In this document: positions 43,822 to 52,352 of the stretch, in pieces
Numbering within the stretch: the stretch's first letter is position 1
How the letters are laid out: every line of letters starts with the position of its first letter
Source: Dyella flava
Lineage (GTDB): Bacteria; Pseudomonadota; Gammaproteobacteria; Xanthomonadales; Rhodanobacteraceae
Direction: 5' to 3'
Assembly (NCBI RefSeq): GCF_016904955.1
Contig: NZ_JADIKE010000036.1
Coordinates: 366,288-430,287 of the forward strand
Length of the DNA stretch: 64,000 nt
The notes under the pieces: generated by a model
What the model was told of the DNA's origin: nothing
Databases searched by the model: none
The model's input: the letters and a program-made list of their open reading frames with translations, nothing else
Made by a program: the position numbers and the translations under genes

Positions 43822-45117
43822 ATGACGACGAGTACAGTTTCCGCCCCCGCGACAGCCACACCGTCAAGCATGGAAGCGACCAGCGCGCTTAGCGACATGC
43901 TGCTGCCGGTGGTGCGCAGCCCGATGCTTGATCGCGACGAAGAACTGTTCGCCTACGAACTGGTGTTCTACCGCCAGGGCGCCGGCACCGACGCCGACAC
44001 CACCCTGCTCGACGGCGTGCTCTCCGGCATAACCGATGGCGCGATTACCCGACTGGTCCGCGGCAATCGCGCCTTCATGCGCCTGCCGCGCTCCCTGCTG
44101 CTGGAACAGACCGACGTGCTCTCGCACACGCCGCGCCTGGGCGTGATCATCGATCCGTTCCAGGTGCGCGACGCCGCCCTGCTGCAACGCCTGCAACAGC
44201 TCGCGCTGCGCAACTGCTCGATGATGCTGGATCTGGGCGATCTCGATCCCAGCGCCCACGAACCGCACGGCCCGCTCGAACCGCTGCTGCGCCTTGCGCG
44301 CTACGTGCGCATCGACGCCAAGGCGCTGGATGCCGACACGCTGGCCGCACGCTGCAAGCAATTGTTCGAACGCGGACTCGGCGTGATCGCCGGTAACGTC
44401 GACGACCATGTCACCTACGGCCGCTGCAAGAATCTGCCGTTCCATGCGATCCAGGGCCGTTACCTGCTGGTACCGCAACAGATCGAAGTACCGGTGCTAA
44501 CCCCCAGCCGCCTGAGCCTGCTGCGCCTGATGAGCGCGCTGCAGGAAAACAATGCAGGCCCGGTGGAACTTGGCGAAATCATCCGCGACGACGCCGTGCT
44601 CAGCTACAAGCTGCTCGGCTGCGTGAACTCCGCCTATTTCGCCCTGCCGCGCCAGCTGAAATCGATCCAGCAGGCGGCGATCTTCTTCGGCGTAGCGCGC
44701 ATGCGCAACTGGATCAACACCATGGCGCTCAGCAGCATGGATGACCGCCCGCCGGAACTGCTGCGCGCCGCGTTGATCCGCGCACACATGTGCGAAAAGC
44801 TCGCGCATGGGATGTCCACCGAACAGCAGGACATGGCCTTCATGGCCGGCCTGCTCTCCCTGCTCGACACCCTGCTGTGTGCACCGATGGAATTCGTGCT
44901 GAGCCACTTGCCGCTCGCACCGGAAATTCGCGAAGCGCTGGTGGAAGATCGCGGCCCGTTCGCGCCGTTGCTTGGCCAGATCTACGCCTGGGAAGCCGGC
45001 GACATTCAATCGGCGCAGATGCAGCCGCAGAACATCCGCAAGATGGCTGGTGCGTATTTCGCCGCTACGCAGTGGGCGGATCAGGTCTACTCGTTTGCTG
45101 AGCAGCGTACGCACTGA
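43822..45117 (+). CDS. YuxH-like EAL-HDOD signalling protein
   Basis: 431 residues from ATG 43822. The N-terminal half resembles a degenerate EAL domain as in YuxH (E-L-F-A-Y-E-L-V-F-Y near 48; R-Y-V-R-I-D-A-K), lacking the intact E-A-L and metal ligands, so phosphodiesterase activity is unlikely. The C-terminal HDOD domain has I-I-R-D-D-A-V-L-S-Y-K-L-L-G-C-V-N-S-A-Y-F. It follows flgN and probably shares the flgM promoter, suggesting a motility role. Confidence 0.9.
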   Translation: MTTSTVSAPATATPSSMEATSALSDMLLPVVRSPMLDRDEELFAYELVFYRQGAGTDADTTLLDGVLSGITDGAITRLVRGNRAFMRLPRSLLLEQTDVLSHTPRLGVIIDPFQVRDAALLQRLQQLALRNCSMMLDLGDLDPSAHEPHGPLEPLLRLARYVRIDAKALDADTLAARCKQLFERGLGVIAGNVDDHVTYGRCKNLPFHAIQGRYLLVPQQIEVPVLTPSRLSLLRLMSALQENNAGPVELGEIIRDDAVLSYKLLGCVNSAYFALPRQLKSIQQAAIFFGVARMRNWINTMALSSMDDRPPELLRAALIRAHMCEKLAHGMSTEQQDMAFMAGLLSLLDTLLCAPMEFVLSHLPLAPEIREALVEDRGPFAPLLGQIYAWEAGDIQSAQMQPQNIRKMAGAYFAATQWADQVYSFAEQRTH

Positions 45118-45133
45118 GCACCTAATGCTTTTC

Positions 45134-45374
45134 CTCCTCTCCCCTCCGGGGAGAGGACCGAGGTGAGGGGCCAACCTCGCGATGAGCCTCCAAAGAAACG
45201 CAATCTGCTTTTCTTCCTCTACCCTCCGGGCGACGCAAAGCTAGTCCCTGTGGGAGAGAGGACTGAGGTGAGGGGTCAATCTCGCGACGAGCCTGCAAAG
45301 AAACATCGACGCGGCTCCGAATTTCCCCGCAAGCGCAGCCCCTCACCCCAACCCTCTCCCCGGAGGGGAGAGGG
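45134..45374. repeat. Compound intergenic mosaic repeat
   Basis: Three arm-like segments: two left halves (45134-45200 and about 45215-45300) and one right half, as if one element had been partly duplicated. The inner word GCGACGAGCCTGCAAAGAAAC is identical to that in the copy at 19904-20072. Lies 17 bp after the EAL-HDOD stop. Confidence 0.8.
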
Positions 45375-45460
45375 AGCAAGGCGCGGGCGCGGCGAATTTT
45401 CCGTTGCGAAAATTTCGCCCCTTCTTGAACACCATCGATCTTGCTTATGCAATCGTATGC

Positions 45461-45506
45461 GTGTCGGGCGTGCCCATCCCAGCGATGACCACGACACGCC
45501 CGACAC
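45461..45506. repeat. Perfect 12-bp inverted repeat
   Basis: GTGTCGGGCGTG (45461-45472) and CACGCCCGACAC (45495-45506) with a 22-bp loop. No T-run follows. Function unknown; it could be a hairpin in the leader of the downstream small genes. Confidence 0.6.
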
Positions 45507-45583
45507 TAGAGAAGTAGCGCGGATCGCCTGGGCTTGCACCCCAAACGATCCGCTGGCCATAACAAACTCAATGGAAGTTCACC

Positions 45584-45694
45584 ATGGTTATCCCCGATTT
45601 TACGGCACGCACGCCTACGCGTGACCCCGCCACGCCGACATTAGCGCTACTTCACCGCCGCTCAGACTGCGCGGCGTCGGGCCCAAGTGGGTAA
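45584..45694 (+). CDS. Possible 36-residue small protein
   Basis: ATG 45584 is preceded by GGAAG about 8 bases upstream; the product begins M-V-I-P-D-F-T-A-R-T and is Thr/Pro/Arg-rich, ending at TAA 45694. It lies about 110 bp before the 90-residue gene. No family recognised; could be a leader peptide or chance. Confidence 0.35.
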   Translation: MVIPDFTARTPTRDPATPTLALLHRRSDCAASGPSG

Positions 45695-45801
45695 TCGTCC
45701 TAGCGGAAGTTGGCCATTCCGCTGAAACGAGCAGGATTTTTTCCTGCAGTCCCTTCGCCCGCGCGCAATGCGCGGGCGACCTAAACCCGTGGAGCATACC
45801 G

Positions 45802-46074
45802 ATGCAAGGCACCTACGATGACCCGTGCGGGTCACGTCACTATCTGCTGTCCGCCGAAGAGTACGACGAACTGAAAAACCTCCAGCGCCTGTTGTTGATC
45901 ATGGCGAACGTCGGCAGCGACGAGGACGCGCCCACCAGCGAAAACGTGACCGTGATGATTCCCCGCTGGGAAATGCAACTCACCTTTCAGCTGATCAGCA
46001 GACTGATTGGTGAGGCCTTGGAGCATTTGGAGAAGCGCCACCACATCGAACCTCGAAGCCCGATGCAACATTGA
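45802..46074 (+). CDS. Small protein of unknown function (intact copy)
   Basis: 90 residues, starting M-Q-G-T-Y-D-D-P-C and helical after residue 15 (L-S-A-E-E-Y-D-E-L-K-N-L-Q-R-L-L-L-I-M), with W-E-M-Q-L-T-F-Q-L-I-S-R-L-I-G-E-A-L-E-H-L near the end. GTGGAG lies upstream. A strong hairpin (45757-45779) and AGCGGAA/TTCCGCT stem (about 45705-45726) lie in its leader. I recognise no family. A truncated duplicate follows at 46147-46392. Confidence 0.75.
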   Translation: MQGTYDDPCGSRHYLLSAEEYDELKNLQRLLLIMANVGSDEDAPTSENVTVMIPRWEMQLTFQLISRLIGEALEHLEKRHHIEPRSPMQH

Positions 46075-46083
46075 CCACGCGAC

Positions 46084-46179
46084 GGTTGGGTAGGTTGGGT
46101 TAGCGCAGCGTAACCCAACGGATCTTCATCGAAGCGATAACCATCGTTGGGTTACGCTGCGCTAACCCAACCTACCAAC
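46084..46179. repeat. GTAGGTTGGGTTAGCG palindromic repeat, copy 1
   Basis: Arms TAGGTTGGGTTAGCGCAGCG-TAACCCAACG and the reverse complement near 46145-46177 enclose a roughly 25-bp centre. Three more copies occur at 46401-46498, 51799-51911 and 52600-52705. Confidence 0.9.
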
Positions 46180-46392
46180 TACATCGAACTAAAAAACCTT
46201 CAGCACCTGCTGATGATCATGTCGAACGTCGGCAGCGACGAGGAGTCGCACACCGACGAAGATGGCACCGTGATGATTCCCCGCTGGGAAATGCAACTCA
46301 CCTTCCAGCTCATCAGCAGACTGATTGGTGAGGCCTTGGAGCATTTGGAGAAGCGCCACCACATCGAACCTCGCAGCCCGATGCAACATTGA
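46147..46392 (+). pseudogene. Truncated tandem duplicate of the 45802 gene
   Basis: From about 46180 the frame encodes 65-70 residues matching the C-terminal three quarters of the 45802 product; the last 39 residues (from V-M-I-P-R-W-E-M) are identical, while the part before differs at about ten positions. The natural 5' end is replaced by the palindromic repeat, so the only in-frame start is a TTG inside the repeat (46147). No ribosome site is seen. Probably not expressed, or a chimeric remnant. Confidence 0.7.
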
Positions 46393-46400
46393 CCACGCGA

Positions 46401-46498
46401 CGGTTGGGTAGGTTGGGTTAGCGCAGCGTAACCCAACGGATCTTCATCGAAGCGATAACCATCGTTGGGTTACGCTGCGCTAACCCAACCTACCAACT
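46401..46498. repeat. GTAGGTTGGGTTAGCG palindromic repeat, copy 2
   Basis: Practically identical to copy 1 including its centre (GATCTTCATCGAAGCGATAA), so the gene 3' end plus repeat were duplicated together. It separates the truncated duplicate from the convergent HDOD gene. Confidence 0.9.
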
Positions 46499-46522
46499 GA
46501 TGATTTACATAACGGGTGACTC

Positions 46523-47563
46523 TCAACCCACGTAGCCGTCGTGCTGACGAAACACCCGCCGCAACTCCTGCTGTGCGCGATCCACCAACACATCCGGCAA
46601 ACGATCCAGGCGGGTCTGCGCCGGTGGCGTACCCCGATCGATCACATGGTTGTCCGCCAGCATCTGGATCATCGCCAGGTGATCGGCGGCGAGCAATGCA
46701 TTGCCCAGCTCGGTGGTCGGCGGCCTGGCGCGCGACTCCAGCCGTTCGCGCAGCGATTCGATCACATTCGGCGGCAATTCCCAGTGCCGTGCCGCGCGCA
46801 AGGTAAGGTGGTTGGCCATGCTCACGTACTGCATCAGGAAGTTGCGGCTAAACACGCCCAGCGTCGGCGGTGCCTCCTGATCCAGCACGCGCACCATGGC
46901 GCCGACACCTGCATTGCACACGACACCCGCCAGGTACGCTTCGAACGGATCACCATGTCCTTTCCCCAGGTACATGCTGACGTGCGCGCAACGCTCGGCG
47001 TGATCCCACAGGCGCTGGCCGGCGGCATGACCGAGCATGCCGGCCGTAGCCTGCAGGATCGGTTTCATCACATGCTGCGTCACCATCCGGCGCAGGCCGT
47101 CGTGACCCAGCAGCACGACCGCATGTTGCAGGCTGCTGATCGGCTTGGCCGTGCGGTAATGCGCGCTGCGGCTGACCCGCATCACTTCGCCCACCAGCAC
47201 CGGATCGCGCCCGATCAGCTTGGCGACCTTGGTGCCGTCGGAGTTGTCACTCTTCAGCAGGCGCAGCAATTGCGGCAACACTTCCGGCAGGCGCGGCAGG
47301 CTGGTGATATCGAAACGATCGCCACCGCACAGCTCATCCAGGCGCCTGAGCATCACCTGCTCGGGCGACCTGAGTTCGACCGCCTCGGAACCGGGCATAC
47401 CAAGCACCAGGCGATAAAACCAGTCCTGGACATCGGCACTGCTCAACGCCGGCGGCGACTGCTCGGCTGGCGCAGCATCTTCCGGCCAGGGCAGTACCAC
47501 GTTGAAACGCGGACGTTCTTTCGGCTCCTCGCGCACGAACAGTCGCTTCCAGAATTGCCCCAT
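46523..47563 (-). CDS. HDOD-domain signalling protein
   Basis: 346 residues. The HDOD domain (about 85-280) shows L-P-R-L-P-E-V-L-P-Q-L-L-R-L-L and A-K-L-I-G-R-D-P-V-L-V-G-E-V-M-R-V. There is no EAL, GGDEF or receiver domain. HDOD proteins act in signalling; in Xanthomonas one (GsmR) affects motility. A sigma-28 promoter at 47616-47642 ties this gene to the flagellar regulon. Confidence 0.88.
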   Translation of the reverse strand: MGQFWKRLFVREEPKERPRFNVVLPWPEDAAPAEQSPPALSSADVQDWFYRLVLGMPGSEAVELRSPEQVMLRRLDELCGGDRFDITSLPRLPEVLPQLLRLLKSDNSDGTKVAKLIGRDPVLVGEVMRVSRSAHYRTAKPISSLQHAVVLLGHDGLRRMVTQHVMKPILQATAGMLGHAAGQRLWDHAERCAHVSMYLGKGHGDPFEAYLAGVVCNAGVGAMVRVLDQEAPPTLGVFSRNFLMQYVSMANHLTLRAARHWELPPNVIESLRERLESRARPPTTELGNALLAADHLAMIQMLADNHVIDRGTPPAQTRLDRLPDVLVDRAQQELRRVFRQHDGYVG

Positions 47564-47615
47564 AAGCCCCTCTCACCCGCCGGCGTGGGCGGAACGACTC
47601 CGCCTGACGGGATCT

Positions 47616-47642
47616 ATATCGGCCAAAAAGTTGACGCCTTGA
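47616..47642 (-). promoter_or_regulatory. Sigma-28 promoter of the HDOD gene
   Basis: Minus strand: TCAAGGCG - 11 bases - GCCGATAT, 7 of 8 at the -10 and the same TCAAG -35 form as the cheV promoter, with exact spacing. It lies 53 bp upstream of the ATG. Confidence 0.8.
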
Positions 47643-47743
47643 CCCCTTGCGGCACTTGACACGAATTTTCTTGCTTTTTATGTGACGGAGTTTCCACTGG
47701 AGCAGACTCGGCCGGCTACGCGTGTGCTGCATAGCACCTACAA

Positions 47744-47769
47744 AAACGGCCGCCTCGAGGCGGCCGTTT
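47744..47769. terminator. Bidirectional rho-independent terminator
   Basis: AAACGGCCGCC and GGCGGCCGTTT form a perfect 11-bp stem around TCGA, with A and T runs on either side. It lies 22 bp past the M61 peptidase stop. Confidence 0.88.
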
Positions 47770-47791
47770 GCTTTGCCGTGCGGGTGCGGCG

Positions 47792-49726
47792 TTATTTGCT
47801 ACGCGGCGCCACGATCGCGCCGATCAGATCCTTGCCATCCGCGCGTATCAGGTGCGGATAACGCAGCCCGCCGTGGTAATCCACCTTCACCGTGTTGTAC
47901 TGATCGACGTTCTTGATCAGCAACTCGATCGGCGCCTGCGAGGTTTTCGCGGCGACGATGGCGTCCTTCAGCGCATCGGTGGAGAAGTCACGACCGTTGA
48001 CGGCGACGATGCTCAGACCCGGCACCAGGCCGGCCGCGAAGGCGGGACCGTTCCATTGCACATCGTTGATATGGCCACTTTGATTCACGATCAGGCCGAT
48101 CGAATAGGCGAAGTTGGCGCTGTGGCGGATGCCTTCCCAGGCCTTCTCTTCCGGATTCGGCTTGTCGTCGAACACCAGCTTCCAGCCGCCGCGCTCGATG
48201 CCGTGCTCGGGCAGTTGGTCGCCGGTGTAGTCGAGGCGATCGCGCAGGAATTTCGCCCAGTCGAACGCCTGCACCTGGTTGAGCGTGTTCACCACGTCGT
48301 CGAAGGTGTAGGTCTTGGTGACGTAGCTGCCGTTGTCCATGCCGTAGAAGGCATGCGCGAAATCATCCAGCGAACGCTTGCCACCGCTGAGTTCGCGGAT
48401 CTTGGTATCGACGTCCAGCCACAGCAGCTGGCCTTCGGGATAGAAATCGACGCCGCGGACCCAGTTGCTCCAGCCTTCCGAACCGTAATAGGTCAGCGGC
48501 GAGGCGTCCGCCGTGTCTTGCAGGGAGCGCCAGGCGCGGCCGGTGCGGTAGGTCATTTCGGCGGCGATATTGGCGATCGAATCGCGATACTGATCCGGCG
48601 TCCACAGGCCGGCGCGCGCGGTAAGAATGCCGCACCAGTAATCGGTGAGGCCTTCATATACCCACAACAGGTCATCCTGCATCGGTACGTTGAAGTTAGG
48701 TGTCCACAGATCGGCGGGACGGCGGAATTTGCCGTTCCACGAATGCACGAATTCGTGCGGCATCAGGCTGGCGGTGACCAGATGCATGTCGTCGTCGGTG
48801 AAGAAGTCCGCCGGCAGGCGGTCATCGCTGGACTGATGATGCTCCAGGCCGAAGTGACCGGTGTGATCGGACAAGGTCAGCAGGAAATCGTAATGACCGT
48901 AGTGATGCGCGCCGAACAGCAGGTTGGTCTGCGTGACCACCTTGCGCTGCTGTTCCAATTGCTTGGCGTTGAGCTGCACATCCTTGGCGGCATCGCCCAC
49001 CACATTCAGATGCACCGGCGCGCCGCCATCAGGCGTGAGATCGACGCGGTTGAAATTCGCACCGGCAATCAACGGCGAGTCGACGAAGTTGTTGAAGCTC
49101 ACCGGCTTGAAATGGGTGGTGTTGCCGGACTGGCTGTCGACCTCCAGCGCGCTGCCGAATTTCCATCCCTGCGGCAGCTGCACCGTGGGCTGGATCTGGA
49201 TCTGGCGTGTGTAGTAACCGGCCGGATAGAACGCGACCTGATTGAATTCCATGTCGACCAGGTCCGGCGTGGACGAAGCACTGGCGCCGAAGTTGCTGCC
49301 CTCGCCATCACCGGGCGAAAGGAATTCGAATTCCAGATCAAGCTGGCTGGTGCCCTGCGGCACATCCAGGTGAATGGCGTACATGTCGCGCAGGTCGCGG
49401 CGCCACGGCAGCTGCTTGCCATTCGCGCGGATGATCAGGCCGGAAACGTTTTCCACCGGACCGGAAGGCGCGTGTTCGCCAGGAATCCACTGCGGATAAA
49501 ACAGCGTGAACGCACCGGGCTTGACCGGAATCGTTTCATGCGAACGGAAGATGCGCTTGCCTGCGTCGGTCAGGTCGACATTGACCGTGAGCATCCCTGG
49601 ATACGGTTGATCGACCAGCGTCGGCGGAGGGGTGGAATCGGACTGCGCGGCCACCATGGCCGACCAGGAACAGGCCGCGAACACCGCGGTGGCGATCAGG
49701 CTCAAACGCATCGGATGAAATTTCAC
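47792..49726 (-). CDS. M61 family metallopeptidase with PDZ domain
   Basis: 644 residues from GTG 49726 (GGAG seven bases upstream; ATG 49711 is the alternative). Signal peptide (L-S-L-I-A-T-A-V-F-A-A) then the M61 catalytic domain with the zinc motif H-E-F-V-H-S-W-N-G-K, and E-G-L-T-D-Y-W downstream supplying the third ligand. A PDZ-like C-terminus (G-P-A-F-A-A-G-L-V-P-G-L-S-I-V-A-V-N-G-R) follows. M61 enzymes are glycyl aminopeptidases; periplasmic location inferred. Monocistronic. Confidence 0.93.
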   Translation of the reverse strand: MKFHPMRLSLIATAVFAACSWSAMVAAQSDSTPPPTLVDQPYPGMLTVNVDLTDAGKRIFRSHETIPVKPGAFTLFYPQWIPGEHAPSGPVENVSGLIIRANGKQLPWRRDLRDMYAIHLDVPQGTSQLDLEFEFLSPGDGEGSNFGASASSTPDLVDMEFNQVAFYPAGYYTRQIQIQPTVQLPQGWKFGSALEVDSQSGNTTHFKPVSFNNFVDSPLIAGANFNRVDLTPDGGAPVHLNVVGDAAKDVQLNAKQLEQQRKVVTQTNLLFGAHHYGHYDFLLTLSDHTGHFGLEHHQSSDDRLPADFFTDDDMHLVTASLMPHEFVHSWNGKFRRPADLWTPNFNVPMQDDLLWVYEGLTDYWCGILTARAGLWTPDQYRDSIANIAAEMTYRTGRAWRSLQDTADASPLTYYGSEGWSNWVRGVDFYPEGQLLWLDVDTKIRELSGGKRSLDDFAHAFYGMDNGSYVTKTYTFDDVVNTLNQVQAFDWAKFLRDRLDYTGDQLPEHGIERGGWKLVFDDKPNPEEKAWEGIRHSANFAYSIGLIVNQSGHINDVQWNGPAFAAGLVPGLSIVAVNGRDFSTDALKDAIVAAKTSQAPIELLIKNVDQYNTVKVDYHGGLRYPHLIRADGKDLIGAIVAPRSK

Positions 49727-49875
49727 AGGTGACTCCGGGCAGGCGCTGTCTGTACGGAATTCCGCGACAGCAAGTTGGCAACTAGCGCTGGTCAAACAAA
49801 CACCGGCTCATGTTAGAGCCAAGGCCCCAGCCCGCTACCCCTGCCAGAGGTCATGCCAGGACAAGCCCGGATGGC

Positions 49876-49948
49876 AGGGTGAGCAACGGGTAGCTCGTAA
49901 GCGCATCGAAAGCTGCCAGCGCCGCGGCATCTACCCGTTGCTCACCCT
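49876..49948. repeat. Perfect 18-bp inverted repeat after the permease gene
   Basis: AGGGTGAGCAACGGGTAG (49876-49893) pairs perfectly with 49931-49948, around a 37-bp loop. It ends 4 bp from the permease stop on the minus strand. No U-run follows; it may be a terminator, a repeat, or an mRNA-stabilising hairpin. Confidence 0.75.
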
Positions 49949-49951
49949 TGC

Positions 49952-51499
49952 TTACTGCTGTTCCCGCTCCAGCCGGCTATGCCGCATGCCATAGCCGAAG
50001 TACACCAGGCAGCCCACGCCCATCCAGATAATGAAGCGCTGGAAGGTGATCCACGGCAGGCCGCCGATCAGGTGCCAGCCGTCGCCATCGCGCAGGGGCA
50101 CGCCGAAGATCAGCAGCAAGGAAAACAGCACGCCCAGCGGCGCGACCAGTGCCAACGCCGGTGCGCGGAAACTGCGCTGCACATGCGGCTTGCGCACCCG
50201 CAGCACCAGCACCGCCGTGCAGATGATGATGAAGGCGCTGAGTGTGCCGATGTTCACCAGCTCGGCCACTTCGCCGATCGGCAACAGACCCGCCACTACG
50301 GCGGTGAATACGCCGAGGATCACCGTAGGCCGCGCCGGCGTGCCAAAACGCGGATGGATATGCGCGAACCAGGCAGGCAACAAGCCGTCACGCGCCAGCG
50401 CAAACCAGATACGTGCCGCGCCCAGCATGAAGGCGAACAACACGCTGGTCACGCCGATCACCGCCGCTGCCGCAATGGTGACGCTCAGCCAGTGCAGGCC
50501 GATCGACTCGAACGCATCGGAGACCGACGCATCGCCGCCCAGATGGCTGTACGGGGTGATGCCGGTCAGCACCAGCGACACGGCGATATACAGCACCATC
50601 GCCACCGCCAGCGACAGCAACACCGCTCGCGGCAGATCGCGCTGCGGATGCCTGGCCTCTTCGGCTGCCGTGGTCAGCGTGTCATAACCAAACACTGCGA
50701 AGAACACCACGCTGGCGCCGGTCAGCACACCTGCCCAGCCGAAGTGCCCGACGCCTTGCGCATCGATCACGCGCGCAGGAATGAAAGGCTGCCAGTTCGC
50801 CGTGTGCACATAGAACGCGCCGACACCCACCACCAGCAGCACGCCGATCACCTTGATCGTCACCACCAGCGTGTTGAAACGTGCGCCCCACTCGGTGCGG
50901 ATGGTAAGCAGCGCAGCCACCAGCAACGACACGGAGGCGGCGATGACATTGAAGCGATGACCGTCGCTGGGAGCGGCAATTGCCTGCGCGCCATGCACGC
51001 CGAACAGCTGCTGCAGGTAGTACTCCATGGTCTGTGCGCTCATGCTCTGCTGCGCCCATTCCGGCAGATGGATGCCGGCCGAGGCCAACAGCACCTGCAC
51101 ATAGCCGGACCAGCCAATCGCCACCACCGCCACTACCAGCGCATATTCCAGCAGCAGGTCCCAGCCGATGACCCAGGCGACGAATTCGCCCAGCACGGCG
51201 TAACCGTAGGTGTAGGCGCTGCCGGTGACTGGAATCAGTCCGGCGAATTCCGCATAGCACAGCGCTGCGCAGGCACTGCCGAAACCGGCGATGATGAAGC
51301 TGAGGGCCACCGCCGGGCCCGCATTCATCGCGGCCTGCTGACCGGCGAGCACAAAAATGCCCACGCCGATGATGCCGCCGATGCCGATCGCCGTGAGCTG
51401 CCACAGCCCGAGCACCCGCCGAAAATCACCACGCCGGCCGGCCTCCGTCTGCAACTGCTCGACGGATTTGTGGCGCAGCATCCTGCTCAGAAAACTCAT
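49952..51499 (-). CDS. APC-family amino-acid permease
   Basis: 515 residues from ATG 51499 (GGAGAGG upstream; the 45 codons before are rejected). Twelve or more membrane helices. The first helix has G-I-G-G-I-I-G-V-G-I-F-V-L-A-G, the APC substrate-binding signature; I-P-V-T-G-S-A-Y-T-Y-G-Y resembles cationic amino-acid transporters of the YfnA type. Substrate not determinable from sequence. Confidence 0.93.
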   Translation of the reverse strand: MSFLSRMLRHKSVEQLQTEAGRRGDFRRVLGLWQLTAIGIGGIIGVGIFVLAGQQAAMNAGPAVALSFIIAGFGSACAALCYAEFAGLIPVTGSAYTYGYAVLGEFVAWVIGWDLLLEYALVVAVVAIGWSGYVQVLLASAGIHLPEWAQQSMSAQTMEYYLQQLFGVHGAQAIAAPSDGHRFNVIAASVSLLVAALLTIRTEWGARFNTLVVTIKVIGVLLVVGVGAFYVHTANWQPFIPARVIDAQGVGHFGWAGVLTGASVVFFAVFGYDTLTTAAEEARHPQRDLPRAVLLSLAVAMVLYIAVSLVLTGITPYSHLGGDASVSDAFESIGLHWLSVTIAAAAVIGVTSVLFAFMLGAARIWFALARDGLLPAWFAHIHPRFGTPARPTVILGVFTAVVAGLLPIGEVAELVNIGTLSAFIIICTAVLVLRVRKPHVQRSFRAPALALVAPLGVLFSLLLIFGVPLRDGDGWHLIGGLPWITFQRFIIWMGVGCLVYFGYGMRHSRLEREQQ

Positions 51500-51798
51500 C
51501 AGCCTCTCCCCGCACATGCAAACAAAGGCCGGATGATAGCGAAAGCGCGGCAGTTGCACGGCCAATCCGGCGCTTTTCGCTGTATCGGCATGTTGCATCG
51601 CAGCTATACCGGCGTATCGCCCGCGCGTGAACATACCGATGCGTACAGCGCCGCCGTCATGGGGAGCGTGACGGCAAGCCTGCTGATACTGACGGGGAAT
51701 AATTCATACTGATCCGCAGGAGGAAGCACGCCTGCGGGATCGCTTGTGCTTATTTCAGGACTGCTCGGTCGCGTGGTCGCAACGCCCCTTGTGCAGCG
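51500..51798. other. Intergenic, permease promoter region
   Basis: Roughly 300 bp between the permease start and the palindromic repeat. No convincing gene, tRNA or named promoter seen. Confidence 0.4.
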
Positions 51799-51911
51799 CG
51801 TAGGTCGGGTTAGCGCAGCGTAACCCGACAAAAATGATCCACCGGACCTCGAATGCTGCATCGCCTAGGACCCAGGGATTGTCGGGTTACGCTGCGCTAA
51901 CCCGACCTACG
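51799..51911. repeat. GTAGGTCGGGTTAGCG palindromic repeat, copy 3
   Basis: Arms CGTAGGTCGGGTTAGCGCAG... and their reverse complement (about 51880-51911) carry a compensated change: GTTGGG in the other copies is GTCGGG here in both arms, so pairing is kept. The centre is longer and unrelated. It lies at the 3' end of the DoxX gene. Confidence 0.88.
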
Positions 51912-51917
51912 CGCGGA

Positions 51918-52346
51918 TCAACGCCTGTCCACGGAATACTTGCCTGGTCCGAGGATGCACAACAGCAGCAGGCCGCCGACGATGCTCATGTTTTTGTAAA
52001 AGTTGATCATGGTTTCGATGTGCGCGGCATCGGTATCGGCAATGTTCCAGTACCGGTGCCCGATAAAAGCGGTGATCACCGTATACAGTGCCAGCAGCAG
52101 GGCGAGCGGCCGCGTGTAGTAGCCGATCAGGATGGCAAGCCCGACAAAGAATTCCATGACCAGTGCGCTGAAAGCCGCGAAGGTTGGCAGCGGCAGGCCC
52201 ATGGATTCCATGTACGCGGCCGTCCCCGAAAAATTCGTCAGCTTGTCCCAGCCGAAGATCACAAACAGGCCCATCAGCAGCACGCGGGCAAGCAGGATTT
52301 GTTCGTCCCTGCGTCTCTCGAAAAGTGTTGTGAATCGCATGCTCAT
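51918..52346 (-). CDS. DoxX-family membrane protein
   Basis: 142 residues from ATG 52346 (AGGAG seven bases upstream; ATG 52352 is too close). Four membrane helices with the DoxX pattern (L-L-A-R-V-L-L-M-G-L-F-V-I-F-G-W-D-K-L; M-E-F-F-V-G-L-A-I-L-I-G). Function of most DoxX proteins is unknown. Confidence 0.92.
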   Translation of the reverse strand: MSMRFTTLFERRRDEQILLARVLLMGLFVIFGWDKLTNFSGTAAYMESMGLPLPTFAAFSALVMEFFVGLAILIGYYTRPLALLLALYTVITAFIGHRYWNIADTDAAHIETMINFYKNMSIVGGLLLLCILGPGKYSVDRR

Positions 52347-52352
52347 TGTCAT

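Noticed and set aside
49127..49137. GACTGGCTGTC, the hairpin-tip word, inside the M61 gene
   Set aside because: It is within conserved coding sequence and has no flanking stem, so it is a chance match.
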